DNA of 28,157 bases from Pseudomonadota bacterium (GCA_023438115.1 JAEZEB010000367.1:1-28157), one strand, 5' to 3'; counted from the stretch's first letter, positions 9,928 to 19,164 are shown. The notes: generated by a model not told the origin, from the sequence alone. Program-made: numbers and translations.

Positions 9928-11208
9928 TTATCCCTTGTTCAACGCGCGCAGTTCCCGCAGCTTTTCCCCAATGCGAATTTCGAGCCCGCGCTCGACCGGG
10001 CGGTAGAACTGCGGCCGCAAGCCTTCGGGGAAGTAATTCTCTCCTGCGGCGAAGCCCCCCTCCTCGTCGTGCGCGTAGCGGTATTCCTTGCCATAGCCCA
10101 GGTCCTTCATCAGGCGCGTGGGCGCATTGCGCAGGTGCATGGGCACCGGCCTGGTGCCGTCGCGGCGCACCAGGGCACGCGCCTCGTTGTACGCCTTGTA
10201 GACCGCGTTCGACTTGGGCGCCACCGCCAGGTACACCAGGCACTCGGCCAGCGCGAGCTCGCCCTCGGGCGAGCCGAGGCGCTCGTACACCTCCGCGGCG
10301 TCGAGCGCCAGGCGCAGCGCGCGGGGATCGGCCAGGCCGACGTCCTCCACCGCCATGCGGATCATGCGCCGCGCGATGTAGCGCGGATCGGCACCGCCAT
10401 CGAGCATGCGCACGAACCAGTACAGCGTGGCGTCGGGGTCCGAGCCGCGCATGGACTTGTGCAGCGCGCTGATGGTGTCGTAGAACTGCTCGCCGCCCTT
10501 GTCGTAGCGGCGCATGCGCTCGCCCAGCACCTTGAGCAGCCAGGCATCGGTGACCTCGGCGAGCTTCTCCTTGGTGGCCGCCACGGCGAGCGTCTCCAGC
10601 GTATTGAGCAGGCGGCGCGCATCGCCGTCGGCATAGGCGATCAGCCGCTCCAGCGCCGGTGCCTCGATGGCGGGCACGGCGCCTATGGCCTGCGCGCGCT
10701 GCACGATCTGCCCCAGGTCTTCTTCCGACAGCGGCTGCAGCACGTAAACCGCGGCGCGCGACAACAGGGCGGAATTCACCTCGAACGAGGGGTTCTCGGT
10801 CGTCGCGCCGATGAAGGTGAAGAGGCCCGATTCGACGTGCGGCAGGAAGGCGTCCTGCTGGCTCTTGTTGAAGCGGTGCACCTCGTCGACGAAGACGATG
10901 GTGCGGCGGCCGTGCGCCTGCGCCACCTGCGCCTGTTCGACGGCCTCGCGGATGTCCTTGACGCCGCCCAGGACGGCGCTGATGGTGATGAACCGGGCGT
11001 CGAAGGCATCGGCCATCAGGCGCGCGATGGTGGTCTTGCCGGTGCCCGGCGGCCCCCAGAGGATGCAGCTATGAGGCTGGCCGGATTCGAAGGCGATGCG
11101 CAGGGGCATGCCTTCGCCCAGCAGGTGCTGCTGCCCGATCACCTCGCCCAGGGACTGCGGCCGCAGGCGTTCCGCCAGCGGTGGGTGGGCGGCAGTAGGC
11201 TTGCTCAT
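9928..11208 (-). CDS. rarA: Replication-associated recombination protein A (RarA/MgsA)
   Basis: 426 residues, full length for this AAA+ clamp-loader-like ATPase. The N-terminus has PLAERLRPQSLGEVIGQQHLL, Walker A GPPGTGKTT at 52-60, Walker B VFVDEVHRFNK at 105-115 and the sensor-1 segment GATTENPS near 135. The C-terminal part holds the RarA tetramerisation region (AISALHKSMRGSDPDATLYW and ALRLALDAAEVYERLGSPEGELAL in the conserved order). RarA acts at stalled forks and interacts with SSB. It follows lolA and ftsK on the same strand, as in many Burkholderiales, but a small + strand gene separates it from lolA. Confidence 0.95.
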   Translation of the reverse strand: MSKPTAAHPPLAERLRPQSLGEVIGQQHLLGEGMPLRIAFESGQPHSCILWGPPGTGKTTIARLMADAFDARFITISAVLGGVKDIREAVEQAQVAQAHGRRTIVFVDEVHRFNKSQQDAFLPHVESGLFTFIGATTENPSFEVNSALLSRAAVYVLQPLSEEDLGQIVQRAQAIGAVPAIEAPALERLIAYADGDARRLLNTLETLAVAATKEKLAEVTDAWLLKVLGERMRRYDKGGEQFYDTISALHKSMRGSDPDATLYWFVRMLDGGADPRYIARRMIRMAVEDVGLADPRALRLALDAAEVYERLGSPEGELALAECLVYLAVAPKSNAVYKAYNEARALVRRDGTRPVPMHLRNAPTRLMKDLGYGKEYRYAHDEEGGFAAGENYFPEGLRPQFYRPVERGLEIRIGEKLRELRALNKG

Positions 11209-11233
11209 CCACCCAGTTTATATTGCGGCGATC

Positions 11234-11605
11234 ATGGAAACCGCGCTCTGGTCCACCCTCTCCGCCCTGCTGGGCGCCCTCGTGGGCGGGGGCATCAGCT
11301 GGTTCCTCAACCGCCAGCAGTTCCAGCACCAGCTGCGCATCCTGCAGGAACAGAACAAGGCCGAATTCATGGCGGAGGAAACGGCGCGGCACTTCCTGGG
11401 GCACAAGGGCTTCACCGACCGCTCCTTCGAGACGCTGCGCCGGCACCTGGGCGGCTTCACCGACGACGAGCTGCGGCGCATCCTGGTGCGCGCCGGCGCG
11501 ATCCGCGTCTACCGCGACGACGGATCGGAGTGGTGGCGGCTGCTGTCGCGGATGGAGGAATACATCGAGGCGAAGCAGCTCGACCGGATCGCGCGGGAGA
11601 TCTAG
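11234..11605 (+). CDS. Small membrane-anchored protein of unknown function
   Basis: 123 residues from the ATG at 11234. It has an N-terminal membrane segment (ALWSTLSALLGALVGGGISWFL), a short coiled-coil-like stretch (QQFQHQLRILQEQNKAEFMAEE) and a C-terminal helical region (TLRRHLGGFTDDELRRILVRAGAIRV) that looks like a small winged-helix or HTH-like module followed by ten charged residues. Such proteins occur beside rarA in related bacteria but I know no function for them. The gene is divergent from rarA with only 25 bases between the two starts, and converges on lolA with a nine-base gap. No strong ribosome binding site is visible. Confidence 0.72.
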   Translation: METALWSTLSALLGALVGGGISWFLNRQQFQHQLRILQEQNKAEFMAEETARHFLGHKGFTDRSFETLRRHLGGFTDDELRRILVRAGAIRVYRDDGSEWWRLLSRMEEYIEAKQLDRIAREI

Positions 11606-11614
11606 CAGCAGCCC

Positions 11615-12250
11615 CTAGGGCGCCTCGACGACGTCCGTGCCCTTGGGCGGCGTGAAGCGGAAGGCGTCCGCGCCCACGCTGGCGTTCACCTGCATGTTGT
11701 TGAACGTCAGCACCGAGCGCTGGCCGAAGCTGTCCAGGATGTCGAGCGCGGCGAGCTGCTCGCCGCGGAAGCCGACCTTCATGTCGGTCAGCTGGCCTTC
11801 CTTCTGGCGCGGCGTGGCCTGCACCCACTGCATGCCGTCCTTGTCCGGCAGCGGCTTGAGCTCGAAGTCGCGCTGCAGCGTGGCGAGGTCCGGCGATGCG
11901 GCGATCAGCGCGGCGGGCGTGGAGCCGAGCACCGCCGACTGCTTGCGGCGGCTCACCTGGTTCAGGTCCTTGTCGTGCAGCCACAGGTTCTGGCCGTCGG
12001 CCACGATGGTCTGCTCGAAGGGCTTGCGGTATTCGAAGCGGAAGTGGTTCGGGCGCTGGAACTCGAAGGTGCCCGAGGACGTCTTCGTGCGGGCCTGCTG
12101 GCCCTGGCGCGCAGGCGCCGTGATCACCTGCGTGAAATCGGCCCGGCCGGTCTTCACGTTCTTGATGAAGGCCTCGAGGCTCTCGATGGGACCGGCCTGC
12201 GCCGCGAGGGTGGCGAACGACAGGGCGAGGGTGGCGATGGTTTTCTTCAT
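11615..12250 (-). CDS. lolA: Outer-membrane lipoprotein carrier protein LolA
   Basis: 211 residues from the ATG at 12250 (GGGAG five to nine bases upstream); an in-frame GTG at 12265 would add five residues in front of the signal peptide and is less likely. The signal peptide is MKKTIATLALSFATLAAQA. The mature chain has LolA features: LEAFIKNVKTGRADFTQ, the GTFEFQRPNHFRFEY segment and the strand FEQTIVADGQNLWLHDKDL. LolA takes lipoproteins from LolCDE across the periplasm to LolB. It lies 70 bases after ftsK on the same strand, the usual ftsK-lolA order. Confidence 0.93.
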   Translation of the reverse strand: MKKTIATLALSFATLAAQAGPIESLEAFIKNVKTGRADFTQVITAPARQGQQARTKTSSGTFEFQRPNHFRFEYRKPFEQTIVADGQNLWLHDKDLNQVSRRKQSAVLGSTPAALIAASPDLATLQRDFELKPLPDKDGMQWVQATPRQKEGQLTDMKVGFRGEQLAALDILDSFGQRSVLTFNNMQVNASVGADAFRFTPPKGTDVVEAP

Positions 12251-12320
12251 GGGTTCTCCCAACACGGCATTGTCCGTTGGGTGGAGCCCTCGCGCTGAAG
12301 TTCGTTACGGAACGTTAGGT

Positions 12321-14657
12321 TTACTCCGCGCGGCCGGGCACGAGGATTTCACGCTGGCCCCGCGCGTTCATGGGACTGACCAGCCCCGCCTTCTCCATCG
12401 CTTCCAGCAGGTTCGCCGCCTTGTTGTAGCCGATGGCGAGGTGGCGCTGCACCAGCGAGATGCTCGCCTTCTGGTTCTTGAGGACGACCTCGACGGCGCG
12501 GTCGTACAGCGGGTCGCCCTCCCCGCCTACACCGCCCTCGCCGCCGCCCAGCGGGCCGTCCTCGCCGTCGACGGTGCCGCCTTCGAGCACGCCTTCGATG
12601 TAGTTCGGCTCGCCGCCCTGCTCCTTCAGGTAGGCGACCACGCGGTGCACTTCGTCATCGCTCACGAAGGCGCCGTGCACGCGCACCGGCAGGCCCGTGC
12701 CGCTGGCCATGTACAGCATGTCGCCCATCCCCAGCAGGGCCTCGGCGCCCATCTGGTCGAGGATGGTGCGGCTGTCGATCTTGCTGGAGACCTGGAACGC
12801 GATGCGGGTCGGGATGTTGGCCTTGATCAGGCCCGTGATCACGTCGACGCTGGGGCGCTGCGTGGCCAGGATCAGGTGGATGCCCGCGGCGCGCGCCTTC
12901 TGCGCCAGGCGCGCGATCAGTTCCTCGATCTTCTTGCCCACCACCATCATCAGGTCGGCGAGTTCGTCGATCACCACCACGATGTAGGGCAGCCGCTCCA
13001 GCGGCTCGGGGCTGTCGGGCGTGAGCGAGAACGGGTTGTAGATGAACTCGCCCTTCGCCTTGGCCTCGTCGATCTTGCCGTTGTAGCCCGCGAGGTTGCG
13101 CACGCCCAGCTTGGACATCAGCTTGTAGCGCCGCTCCATCTCGGCGACGCACCAGGTCAGGCCGTTGCCCGCCTGTTTCATGTCGGTGACGACCGGCGCC
13201 AGCAAGTGCGGGATGCCTTCGTAGACCGACATCTCCAGCATCTTGGGATCGATCATCAGCAGGCGCACGTCGCGCGCCTCGGCCTTGTAAAGCAGGCTGA
13301 GGATCATCGCGTTGATGCCCACCGACTTGCCCGAGCCGGTGGTGCCGGCCACCAGCACGTGGGGCATCTTGGCGAGGTCGGCCACCACGGGGTTGCCCAC
13401 GATGTCCTTGCCCAGGCCCAGGGTGAGCTGCGACTTCGCCTCGTTGTAGGCCTGCGAGCCCAGGATCTCCGAGAGGCGGATCGACTGGCGCTTGGCGTTG
13501 GGCAGTTCCAGCGCCATGTAGTTCTTGCCCGGGATGGTCTCGATCACGCGGATGGACACCAGCGACAGCGAGCGCGCCAGGTCCTTCGCGAGGTTGACGA
13601 TCTGCGAGCCCTTCACGCCGGTCGCCGGCTCGATCTCGTAGCGCGTGATCACCGGCCCCGGCTGCGCCAGCACCACACGCACCTCGACGCCGAAGTCCTT
13701 GAGCTTCTTCTCGATCAGGCGCGAGGTCATCTCCAGCGTCTCGGACGACACCGTCTCCTGCCGGCCGCCGGCCGCATCGAGCAGGTCCACCTGCGGCAGC
13801 TTGCTGTCCGGCATCTCGGAGAACAGCGGCTTCTGGCGTTCCTTCGCAACGCGCTCGCTCTTGGGCACTTCCACCACCAACGGCTCGATCAGCACCGGCG
13901 TCGGATGGTGTTCCTCGATCTCCACGCGCTCGACCTGCACGGTCTCCTCGCGCTCGCGCGCCGCGCGCTGGCCCAGCGCGAGGTCCTCGGCGATCTCGCG
14001 CCGCTCGCGGCGCGATTCGATGAACGCGTCGATGGCGCTGCCGATGCGCTCGGCCACGTGGCTCCAGGAGAAGCGGAAGACGACGGCCGCGGCCAGCACC
14101 AGCAATGCGATGGCCACCAGGCCGGAGCCGGTGAAGCCCAGCCACTTCACGGCCGCGGGGCCGATCAGGTAGCCGAGGGCGCCGCCGGCGTGATCGGGCA
14201 GGCGTTCCTCCAAGCGGTAAAGGCGCGACCACTCGAGCGCGCAGCTCGCGGCGAGCAGCACGGCGAAGCCGATCCAGAACGCGGTGCGCGTGTGCAGCCA
14301 GCGCCGGCCGGGCGGCGGGGGCGCGGGTTCGTCGCCACGCATCCAGCGCGCGAGCGATGCGAGCCAGGCGCGCAGGCCCGCGGCGAAGCACCACCAGGCC
14401 GAATAGCCAAGCAGGAAAAAGGAGGCATCGGACAGGGCCGCACCCAGCCTTCCGCCCCAGTTGCGCAGGGGCCCGCCGTCGCCGGAGGTGGAGAAGGCGG
14501 GGTCGAGCGGCGAGTGGCTCGCCATCGCGAGCAGCCAGAACACGAGGGCGGCGGCGCCGAGCACCAGCGCGGTCTCGTGCGCGAAACGGGCCAGCCCGCT
14601 GCGCGGCGCGGACGCCGCCGGGGCCGCATCCGTCAGGGTATGGAGCGAGTAGGTCAT
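12321..14657 (-). CDS. ftsK: DNA translocase FtsK
   Basis: 778 residues from the ATG at 14657; the frame continues 19 codons upstream, but that part is Arg/Ala-rich and lacks a ribosome binding site. Four membrane spans lie at about 28-46, 74-96, 125-141 and 175-195, anchoring it at the septum. A short charged linker (about 200-290) leads to the motor: alpha/beta domains with Walker [10 protein letters not shown] (about 437-445) and Walker B VVVIDE (about 560-565). A Gly-rich joint (about 693-713) leads to the winged-helix gamma domain (about 717-775), which reads the polar KOPS sequences and activates XerCD at dif. The linker is short compared with E. coli FtsK, as in many betaproteobacteria. 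Confidence 0.96.
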   Translation of the reverse strand: MTYSLHTLTDAAPAASAPRSGLARFAHETALVLGAAALVFWLLAMASHSPLDPAFSTSGDGGPLRNWGGRLGAALSDASFFLLGYSAWWCFAAGLRAWLASLARWMRGDEPAPPPPGRRWLHTRTAFWIGFAVLLAASCALEWSRLYRLEERLPDHAGGALGYLIGPAAVKWLGFTGSGLVAIALLVLAAAVVFRFSWSHVAERIGSAIDAFIESRRERREIAEDLALGQRAAREREETVQVERVEIEEHHPTPVLIEPLVVEVPKSERVAKERQKPLFSEMPDSKLPQVDLLDAAGGRQETVSSETLEMTSRLIEKKLKDFGVEVRVVLAQPGPVITRYEIEPATGVKGSQIVNLAKDLARSLSLVSIRVIETIPGKNYMALELPNAKRQSIRLSEILGSQAYNEAKSQLTLGLGKDIVGNPVVADLAKMPHVLVAGTTGSGKSVGINAMILSLLYKAEARDVRLLMIDPKMLEMSVYEGIPHLLAPVVTDMKQAGNGLTWCVAEMERRYKLMSKLGVRNLAGYNGKIDEAKAKGEFIYNPFSLTPDSPEPLERLPYIVVVIDELADLMMVVGKKIEELIARLAQKARAAGIHLILATQRPSVDVITGLIKANIPTRIAFQVSSKIDSRTILDQMGAEALLGMGDMLYMASGTGLPVRVHGAFVSDDEVHRVVAYLKEQGGEPNYIEGVLEGGTVDGEDGPLGGGEGGVGGEGDPLYDRAVEVVLKNQKASISLVQRHLAIGYNKAANLLEAMEKAGLVSPMNARGQREILVPGRAE

Positions 14658-14682
14658 GCGCAGGCGAAGCTTAGCGCAGCGG

Positions 14683-14703
14683 ACCCGCGGCGCCGCCGCG
14701 GGT
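14683..14703. other. GC-rich hairpin between the Crp-type gene and ftsK
   Basis: A perfect nine-base stem (ACCCGCGGC / GCCGCGGGT) with a three-base loop in the 82-base gap. No T-run follows on either strand, so it is not a standard rho-independent terminator. It could stall or stabilise the upstream transcript. Confidence 0.5.
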
Positions 14704-14739
14704 GTTGTAAGCAAGTCAACCCGCGTGCGCGGGCGGCGG

Positions 14740-15414
14740 TCAGCCCAGCGTGGTCAGCCGGTCCTTCACCAGCATCGAGCCGTCCTCGCGCGTCTCGATG
14801 AAGCCGCGGTCTTCCAGGTCCTTCATCACCCGGCTGACCATCTCGCGCGAGGCGCCCACCATCTTGGCGATGTCCTGGCGGGAGATGCGCTCGCGGATCG
14901 TCATCAGGCCTTCGCGATCGGGCTGGGCGAATTCCAGCAGGGCGCGGGCCACGCGGCCATACACGTCCATCAGCGCGAGCGATTCGATCTTGCGGTCCGC
15001 CTGGCGCAGGCGCTGCACCAGGCCCTTCATGATCGCGTACGACATCGAGCTGTTCTCGGGCAGGCAGCGCGCGAACTCGGCGCGGCCCAGCGTCAGCATG
15101 TCGGTCTGCACCTCGGCGCGGCAGGTGGCCGAGTGCGGTTCGTTGTCGATCAGGCTCATCTCGCCGATGTAGTCGCCCGGGTTCAGCGTGGCCAGGATGA
15201 CTTCGCGGCCGCGCTTGTCGGAGGTGACCACGCGCACGCGGCCCGTGAGGATGATGAACAGGGTGTTGGTCTTCTCGCCCTGCTCCACGATGGTTTCACC
15301 CCGCTTGAAGCGCCGCTTGACGACCGCGTCGGCCACCGCCTCGGCCTGGTTGGAGGTCAGCAGGGCGAAGAGAGGCACCCGGCGGATCAACTCCAGGTTG
15401 GACAGCATCGACAT
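14740..15414 (-). CDS. Crp/Fnr-family transcriptional regulator
   Basis: 224 residues with the two CRP domains: a cyclic-nucleotide-binding-like barrel (about 10-115, [11 protein letters not shown] at 80-90), a long dimer helix (about 125-150) and a winged HTH (about 175-220) reading [20 protein letters not shown]. The recognition helix keeps the Arg, Glu and Arg of E. coli CRP (SRE..SR), which predicts TGTGA-type half sites. There are no N-terminal cysteines for an FNR iron-sulfur cluster. In the ligand pocket Gly84 and Glu85 are kept, but the Arg-Ser pair that contacts cAMP phosphate reads His94-Ser95, so cAMP response is uncertain. It is divergent from trxB with 156 bases between starts. 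Confidence 0.9.
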   Translation of the reverse strand: MSMLSNLELIRRVPLFALLTSNQAEAVADAVVKRRFKRGETIVEQGEKTNTLFIILTGRVRVVTSDKRGREVILATLNPGDYIGEMSLIDNEPHSATCRAEVQTDMLTLGRAEFARCLPENSSMSYAIMKGLVQRLRQADRKIESLALMDVYGRVARALLEFAQPDREGLMTIRERISRQDIAKMVGASREMVSRVMKDLEDRGFIETREDGSMLVKDRLTTLG

Positions 15415-15507
15415 GTTTCAAATCCCTCCAGTCATGCGGCCGGTCATGGCTTCTTACAATCGTCCCGATTGAGACGCCGCGGGCAATGTTGGCTCTTGCC
15501 CGATTGA

Positions 15508-16524
<1,017 letters not shown>

Positions 16525-16569
16525 TCCCCTTCCCGTGCCGCCGCGGAACGGGCTTTGCCGGGCCGCTGG

Positions 16570-16615
16570 GGGCGCCCCCTTGAGGGGGAGGCGGCGCAGC
16601 CGCTTCGGGGGTGGG
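16570..16615. repeat. GC-rich double-hairpin interspersed repeat
   Basis: Two adjacent hairpins, CCCCC-TTGA-GGGGG at 16575-16588 and GCGGC-GCA-GCCGC at 16591-16603, are followed by TTCGGGGGTGGG. Sequences of this form (CCCCCTTGAGGGGG, then a GC hairpin, then CTTCGGGGGTGGG) recur between genes in Comamonadaceae genomes, from my general recollection of those genomes. Only this copy is in the window. It abuts the -10 box of rpmB. Confidence 0.55.
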
Positions 16616-16616
16616 C

Positions 16617-16622
16617 TATAAT
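16617..16622 (+). promoter_or_regulatory. rpmB-rpmG promoter, consensus -10 box
   Basis: A perfect TATAAT. Transcription would start near 16629, about 95 bases before the rpmB ATG. No -35 consensus lies 16-18 bases upstream; that space is taken by the GC-rich repeat. Confidence 0.7.
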
Positions 16623-16629
16623 CTCGGGC

Positions 16630-16723
16630 TTCGCCGGATTTGCGTCCGGCCGGTTACCGCCCCCGTCAGGGCGAGGTGAGCCCCTCACGGGAGTGACGGG
16701 CGGTCCAAGGAAAGAGATTCCAG
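16630..16723 (+). promoter_or_regulatory. Structured 5' leader of rpmB-rpmG
   Basis: From the predicted transcription start the leader folds into two hairpins. The first is perfect: GCCGGA (16633-16638), six-base loop, TCCGGC (16645-16650). The second has an outer stem of ACCGCCC plus GTCA (16656-16668, with two extra C residues bulged) against TGACGGGCGGT (16694-16704). It encloses an inner hairpin GTGAG-CCC-CTCAC (16676-16688). It ends just before the AAGGAAAGAG ribosome binding site. The pairing is seen directly; that it is an autoregulatory ribosomal-protein leader is inferred. Confidence 0.5.
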
Positions 16724-16957
16724 ATGTCCAAAGTCTGCGAAGTGACGGGCAAGGGCCCGATGGTGGGGAACAACGTCTCCCACGCCAACAACAAGACCAA
16801 GCGCCGGTTCCTGCCGAACCTGCAATACCGCCGTTTCTGGGTCGAGAGCGAGAACCGCTGGGTGCGCCTGCGCGTGACGAACGCCGCCGTGCGCCTGATC
16901 GACAAGAACGGTATCGACGCTGTGCTGGCGGACATGCGCGCCCGCGGCCAGGCCTAA
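16724..16957 (+). CDS. rpmB: 50S ribosomal protein L28
   Basis: 77 residues, start ATG after AAGGAAAGAG. The sequence is standard bacterial L28: [21 protein letters not shown], then [17 protein letters not shown] and a C-terminal [19 protein letters not shown]. It sits on the large subunit near the E site. rpmG follows 18 bases later, as in most proteobacteria. Confidence 0.98.
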   Translation: MSKVCEVTGKGPMVGNNVSHANNKTKRRFLPNLQYRRFWVESENRWVRLRVTNAAVRLIDKNGIDAVLADMRARGQA

Positions 16958-16975
16958 CCCCCGGAAGGAAGCACC

Positions 16976-17146
16976 ATGGCTAGCAAAGGCGGACGCGAAA
17001 AGATCAAGCTGGAGTCCACGGCGGGCACCGGCCACTTCTACACGACCAGCAAGAACAAGAAGACGATGCCCGAGAAGATGTCGATCATGAAGTTCGACCC
17101 CAAGGCTCGCAAGCACGTCGAATACAAAGAGACGAAGCTGAAGTGA
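16976..17146 (+). CDS. rpmG: 50S ribosomal protein L33
   Basis: 56 residues, with GGAAGGAAG in the 18-base gap after rpmB. It is recognisable as L33 by [19 protein letters not shown], the [13 protein letters not shown] core and the ending [11 protein letters not shown]. The zinc-ribbon cysteines of the other L33 paralogue type are absent, so this is the zinc-independent form. Co-transcribed with rpmB and followed by a strong terminator. Confidence 0.97.
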   Translation: MASKGGREKIKLESTAGTGHFYTTSKNKKTMPEKMSIMKFDPKARKHVEYKETKLK

Positions 17147-17203
17147 AAAAGGGCGGCCGCTGGGCCGCCATGTCACTTCCTCCCCGCGCAGGCGGGGACC
17201 CGG

Positions 17204-17229
17204 AAAGCCCCGCCCCGCGGGGCTTTTTT
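17204..17229 (+). terminator. rpmB-rpmG rho-independent terminator
   Basis: A nine-base stem AAAGCCCCG / CGGGGCTTT with a five-base loop ends in six T residues. Two further GC hairpins precede it (GGCGGCC/GGCCGCC at 17152-17169 and CCCCGC/GCGGGG near 17182-17197). The next gene, on the other strand, ends seven bases later. Confidence 0.9.
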
Positions 17230-17235
17230 CATGCC

Positions 17236-17646
17236 TCACCAGTAGGCACGGTTGTCCGGCCAGCGGTCGCGGACGTTCGGCACCCCGTCGCCGTCCCGGT
17301 CACCCACGGTGCCGTTCTGGGCATAGTTGCCCCAGGTGTTGCCGTAGACCGGCCGGCCCCAGGCGTCGTAGCCCGTGATGCCGTAGTTGCCGGTGTTCGG
17401 CTGCACGATCACGTGGCGGCCGTACTGGTCGACGTGCACCTGCCGGCCGTACTGGTCCACATACGTGGTGTTGTACTGCTGCTGGTAATAGGGCTGCGTG
17501 CCGGCGACGATCGCCCGCTGCGGGGGCGTCGAATAGGCGTACGGCTGGCCGTGATACGGGGCGCCGTAGGTGACGACCTGCGCGGCGGCGGTGCCGGCGA
17601 AGGCGAGCGCGGCGAGGGTCGCGGCGCCGAGGATGGACTTCTTCAT
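17236..17646 (-). CDS. Secreted Tyr/Gln-rich protein with a calcium-binding-like C-terminal motif
   Basis: 136 residues from the ATG at 17646; this start begins a clean signal peptide (MKKSILGAATLAALAFAGTAAAQ) and has GGAGATCACGA upstream. The mature chain is rich in Tyr, Gln, Gly and Asn, with an imperfect tandem VDQYGRQVH / VDQYGRHVI at 63-80. The C-terminal 22 residues contain DRDGDGVPNVRDRWPDN, which matches the Asp/Asn spacing of thrombospondin-type-3 or EF-hand-like calcium loops. Similar short proteins are frequent in Burkholderiales. The function is unknown. Export to the periplasm and calcium binding are inferences. Confidence 0.75.
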   Translation of the reverse strand: MKKSILGAATLAALAFAGTAAAQVVTYGAPYHGQPYAYSTPPQRAIVAGTQPYYQQQYNTTYVDQYGRQVHVDQYGRHVIVQPNTGNYGITGYDAWGRPVYGNTWGNYAQNGTVGDRDGDGVPNVRDRWPDNRAYW

Positions 17647-17791
17647 TCGTGATCTCCTGCGCGGGAACAGCCCCGCTTGCCTCGATTGAAGCGTCCGCCC
17701 TGCCCGGCCGCCAGCGGCGGGCGGCGCACGGCGCGTGCGCTGCGGTTGGCAACGCAAGTAGGCTTTTCCTGCTCAGCGGGACCACGCAAAG

Positions 17792-17815
17792 AAAAAGGCT
17801 CCCGAAGGAGCCTTT
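17792..17815 (-). terminator. Terminator after the desaturase gene
   Basis: On the - strand AAAGGCTCC and GGAGCCTTT close a TTCG tetraloop and run into five T residues. It begins about 20 bases beyond the stop at 17834. Confidence 0.88.
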
Positions 17816-17833
17816 GCAGTGGAGCCGCGTGCC

Positions 17834-19048
17834 TCAGGCGTGCGCGGCGCGCAGCTTCATGGAGAACTGCTGCAGCGCCTCGATCCCGCTTTCCTCGGCC
17901 CGGCGGCACCAGGCCTGCAGGTCGGCGGCGAGCTGCTCGCGCGAGCGGTTCGTGTTGAGCCACATCTGGCGCAGTTCCTCGCGCATGCTGGCCATCTGGT
18001 CCAGCACCGGGTGGGCGGCGCGGGCCTGCACCAGGTGCGGGCGCACGTCAGCCGGTACCTTGTCCTCGTCGCGGTGCAGCCAGCGCTTGGCGGCCTTGAG
18101 CACCGCGAAATCCTGGCCCTTGGCCTTCAGCTGGGCGATCTCGGCCGCGCAGGCGCGGCGCATCTCGCGGCCATAACCCGCCATCACCTCGTAGCGGTTG
18201 GCGATCACGGCCTCCAGCGTCTTCTCGTCGGCCACCGGCTTGATGGTGCCCAGGCGCAGCTTCGGCGGCACCTTCTTCACCGTGGCCCAGCCGATCTTCT
18301 GCATCAGGCTGATGTAGACCCAGCCGATGTCGAACTCGTAGGGCTTGACGGAGAACTTGGCCGACGTCGGGTACGTGTGGTGGTTGTTGTGCAGTTCCTC
18401 GCCGCCGATGATCACGCCCCAGGGCGAGATGTTGGTGCTGGCGTCCTGCGCCTCGAAGTTGCGGTAGCCCCAGTAGTGGCCGATGCCGTTGATGATGCCG
18501 GCCGCCGTGACGGGGATCCAGATCATCTGCACGGCCCACACGGCCAGGCCGGCGACGCCGAACAGGGCCAGGTTCAGGATCAGCATGAGGCCCACGCCCT
18601 GCCAGCTGTAGCGGGTGTACAGGTTGCGCTCGATCCAGTCGTCGGGGGTGCCGTGGCCGAACTTGGCCATGGTTTCCTTGTTCTTCGCCTCGGCGCGGTA
18701 CAGCTCGGCACCGGTCCAGAACACGGTGTCGATGCCGCGGGTCTGCGGGCTGTGCGGATCCTCTTCCGTCTCGCACTTGGCGTGGTGCTTGCGGTGGATG
18801 GCGACCCATTCCTTGGTCACCATGCCCGTGCCGAGCCACAGCCAGAAGCGGAAGAAGTGCGACGGGATGGGGTGCAGGTCCATGGCACGGTGCGCCTGGG
18901 CACGGTGCAGGAAGATCGTGACGCTGGCGATGGTGATGTGGGTCGTCACCAGCGTGTACAGGACGATCTGCCACCAGGACAGGTTCCAAAGACCGTTGGC
19001 CAGCCAGTCGATCGCCGCGTTCAGGACGGCCCAGTCGGGAAGCAACAT
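17834..19048 (-). CDS. Membrane fatty-acid (acyl-CoA type) desaturase
   Basis: 404 residues. The three histidine boxes of di-iron membrane desaturases are in place: HRAQAH (48-53), HRKHH (85-89) and HNNHH (220-224). Hydrophobic spans lie before box 1 (about 27-46), after it (about 64-78) and between boxes 2 and 3 (about 152-190). This is the delta-9 stearoyl-CoA/DesC-like pattern: the enzyme puts a double bond into long-chain acyl groups, using oxygen and reduced ferredoxin or a similar donor, and adjusts membrane fluidity. The C-terminal 150 residues are soluble, helical and charged (RRACAAEIAQLKAKGQDFAV), longer than the catalytic core requires. It has its own terminator, and the rsmB terminator lies just upstream, so it is probably a single-gene unit. 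Confidence 0.92.
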   Translation of the reverse strand: MLLPDWAVLNAAIDWLANGLWNLSWWQIVLYTLVTTHITIASVTIFLHRAQAHRAMDLHPIPSHFFRFWLWLGTGMVTKEWVAIHRKHHAKCETEEDPHSPQTRGIDTVFWTGAELYRAEAKNKETMAKFGHGTPDDWIERNLYTRYSWQGVGLMLILNLALFGVAGLAVWAVQMIWIPVTAAGIINGIGHYWGYRNFEAQDASTNISPWGVIIGGEELHNNHHTYPTSAKFSVKPYEFDIGWVYISLMQKIGWATVKKVPPKLRLGTIKPVADEKTLEAVIANRYEVMAGYGREMRRACAAEIAQLKAKGQDFAVLKAAKRWLHRDEDKVPADVRPHLVQARAAHPVLDQMASMREELRQMWLNTNRSREQLAADLQAWCRRAEESGIEALQQFSMKLRAAHA

Positions 19049-19072
19049 GTGTGGGGAGTCTCTTTCTCTCGT

Positions 19073-19100
19073 AAAACCAAAGGCCGCAGAACTCGCGGCC
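19073..19100 (-). terminator. Terminator after the RsmB-type gene
   Basis: On the - strand GGCCGC and GCGGCC pair around a seven-base loop, followed by TTTGGTTTT. It lies about 65 bases beyond the stop at 19165 and about 25 bases before the desaturase start. Confidence 0.65.
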
Positions 19101-19164
19101 GTGCGGGTTGGAGGGATTTTAGGCCGGGGGGTTCCTCAAAGCACCGTTTATTTGACCCGCGGGG

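Noticed and set aside
9838..9928. Attenuator or leader peptide controlling livH
   Set aside because: The hairpin is well explained as the rarA terminator and I find no short leader frame with amino-acid-rich codons; a weak TAGAAT upstream has no -35.
11637..14801. Very long + strand open frame (1054 codons) opposite lolA and ftsK
   Set aside because: It is the antisense shadow of well-supported genes in GC-rich sequence; its translation is His/Gln/Arg-rich low complexity and it spans several gene boundaries.
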